A stretch of 33,860 bases of DNA from Actinomycetota bacterium. GTDB taxonomy: Bacteria; Actinomycetota; Actinomycetes; Streptosporangiales; Streptosporangiaceae. Location of the stretch: assembly GCA_027314515.1 (NCBI GenBank), contig DAHVAR010000263.1:1-33860 (forward strand). The letters are read 5' to 3'. Made by a program: the position numbers and the translations under genes. Within the stretch, counting starts at the first letter, position 1, and each line of letters starts with the position of its first letter. This document shows positions 33,630 to 33,860 of this stretch, one piece after another. Below the pieces are notes generated by a model, which saw only the letters and a program-made list of their open reading frames with translations, was not told where the DNA came from and ran no database searches.

Positions 33630-33860
33630 ATGATCGAATCATCTGGCTCTAGCGCGAACATCAGCGCCGCGTCTACTGGCTGCCCGGCGGCCGGCCCGGA
33701 CGAGCAGGATCTGCCGCTGGAGCGGCTGGAGGCGGAGATCTGCGAGCTGGCCGGGCACCTGGCCGCGGCGACGTGCCGGTTCCTGCTGCTGGTCGGCGAC
33801 TTCGACGCGCGGCAGGGCTGGGCGAGCTGGGACCTGCCGTCGTGCTCGGCGTGGCTGTCG
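33630..33860 (+). CDS. DUF222/HNH endonuclease-type protein, 5' part
   Basis: A frame starting at ATG 33630 that runs off the right edge (77 codons). After a low-complexity N-terminus it reads LERLEAEICELAGHLAAATC, then RFLLLVGDFDARQGWASWDL and PSCSAWLS. The helix with FDxRxGW followed by SCxxWLxW is the start of DUF222 proteins, which usually carry a C-terminal HNH nuclease motif and are abundant, often multi-copy, in actinomycetes. The nuclease part is outside the window. No strong ribosome site is seen. Confidence 0.75.
   Translation, partial: MIESSGSSANISAASTGCPAAGPDEQDLPLERLEAEICELAGHLAAATCRFLLLVGDFDARQGWASWDLPSCSAWLS

Overview
The window is GC-rich and packed with GTG starts. It carries an F420-dependent NADP reductase, a second-type glutamine synthetase of the GlnA2 group, MmpL-type and DUF2236 proteins and a RepSA-type replication remnant. 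Together these point to an actinomycete chromosome, probably a filamentous or soil lineage outside the best-studied genera; the genus is not determined.

Bases 1 to about 7,850 are a decayed accessory region. It opens with the tail of a metallo-beta-lactamase-fold lactonase-like gene and a scrap of transposase. Next is an IS1634-like element (about 496-2509) with near-perfect terminal repeats and a one-base frameshift in its transposase. After a long hairpin come mostly minus-strand remnants: a truncated DUF4279-like gene, a frameshifted PH-domain membrane protein gene, a CdiI-like (DUF1436) immunity gene with a CdiA-CT(EC869)-like nuclease toxin module just upstream, an unknown orphan gene lying between two broken copies of the 3' end of a RepSA-type replication initiator gene, a pretoxin-like hydrophobic fragment with a coupled small membrane protein, a LamG-domain fragment, and an IS3-family orfB fragment. 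The picture is an eroded integrative-element and polymorphic-toxin island.

From 7,853 the window becomes ordinary, dense chromosome. In order: gabT and a fused E1 alpha/beta 2-oxoacid dehydrogenase gene (minus); an esterase, a COG4315 lipoprotein, cutA, a DUF2236 oxygenase-like gene and a small membrane protein (plus); a histidine phosphatase (minus); an MmpL-family transporter (plus) whose 3' end runs antisense into map (minus); a small conserved gene; and a tandem run of three paralogous two-repeat YbjQ/UPF0145-like genes. Then a conserved hypothetical (minus), npdG (plus), panB (minus), an MFS exporter with an overlapping TetR regulator behind a perfect palindromic operator, a metallo-hydrolase, an OmpR-type two-component pair, nadE (minus), a GlnA2-type glutamine synthetase, and the 5' end of a DUF222/HNH gene at the right edge.

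The functional groupings I can support are: exporter plus TetR (a self-contained efflux unit), response regulator plus kinase (translationally coupled), and nadE/panB/npdG/glnA2 (cofactor and nitrogen metabolism). The two places that best repay attention are the toxin graveyard, especially the orphan EC869-like toxin/immunity pair and the gene between duplicated rep ends, and the triple YbjQ-like gene array.
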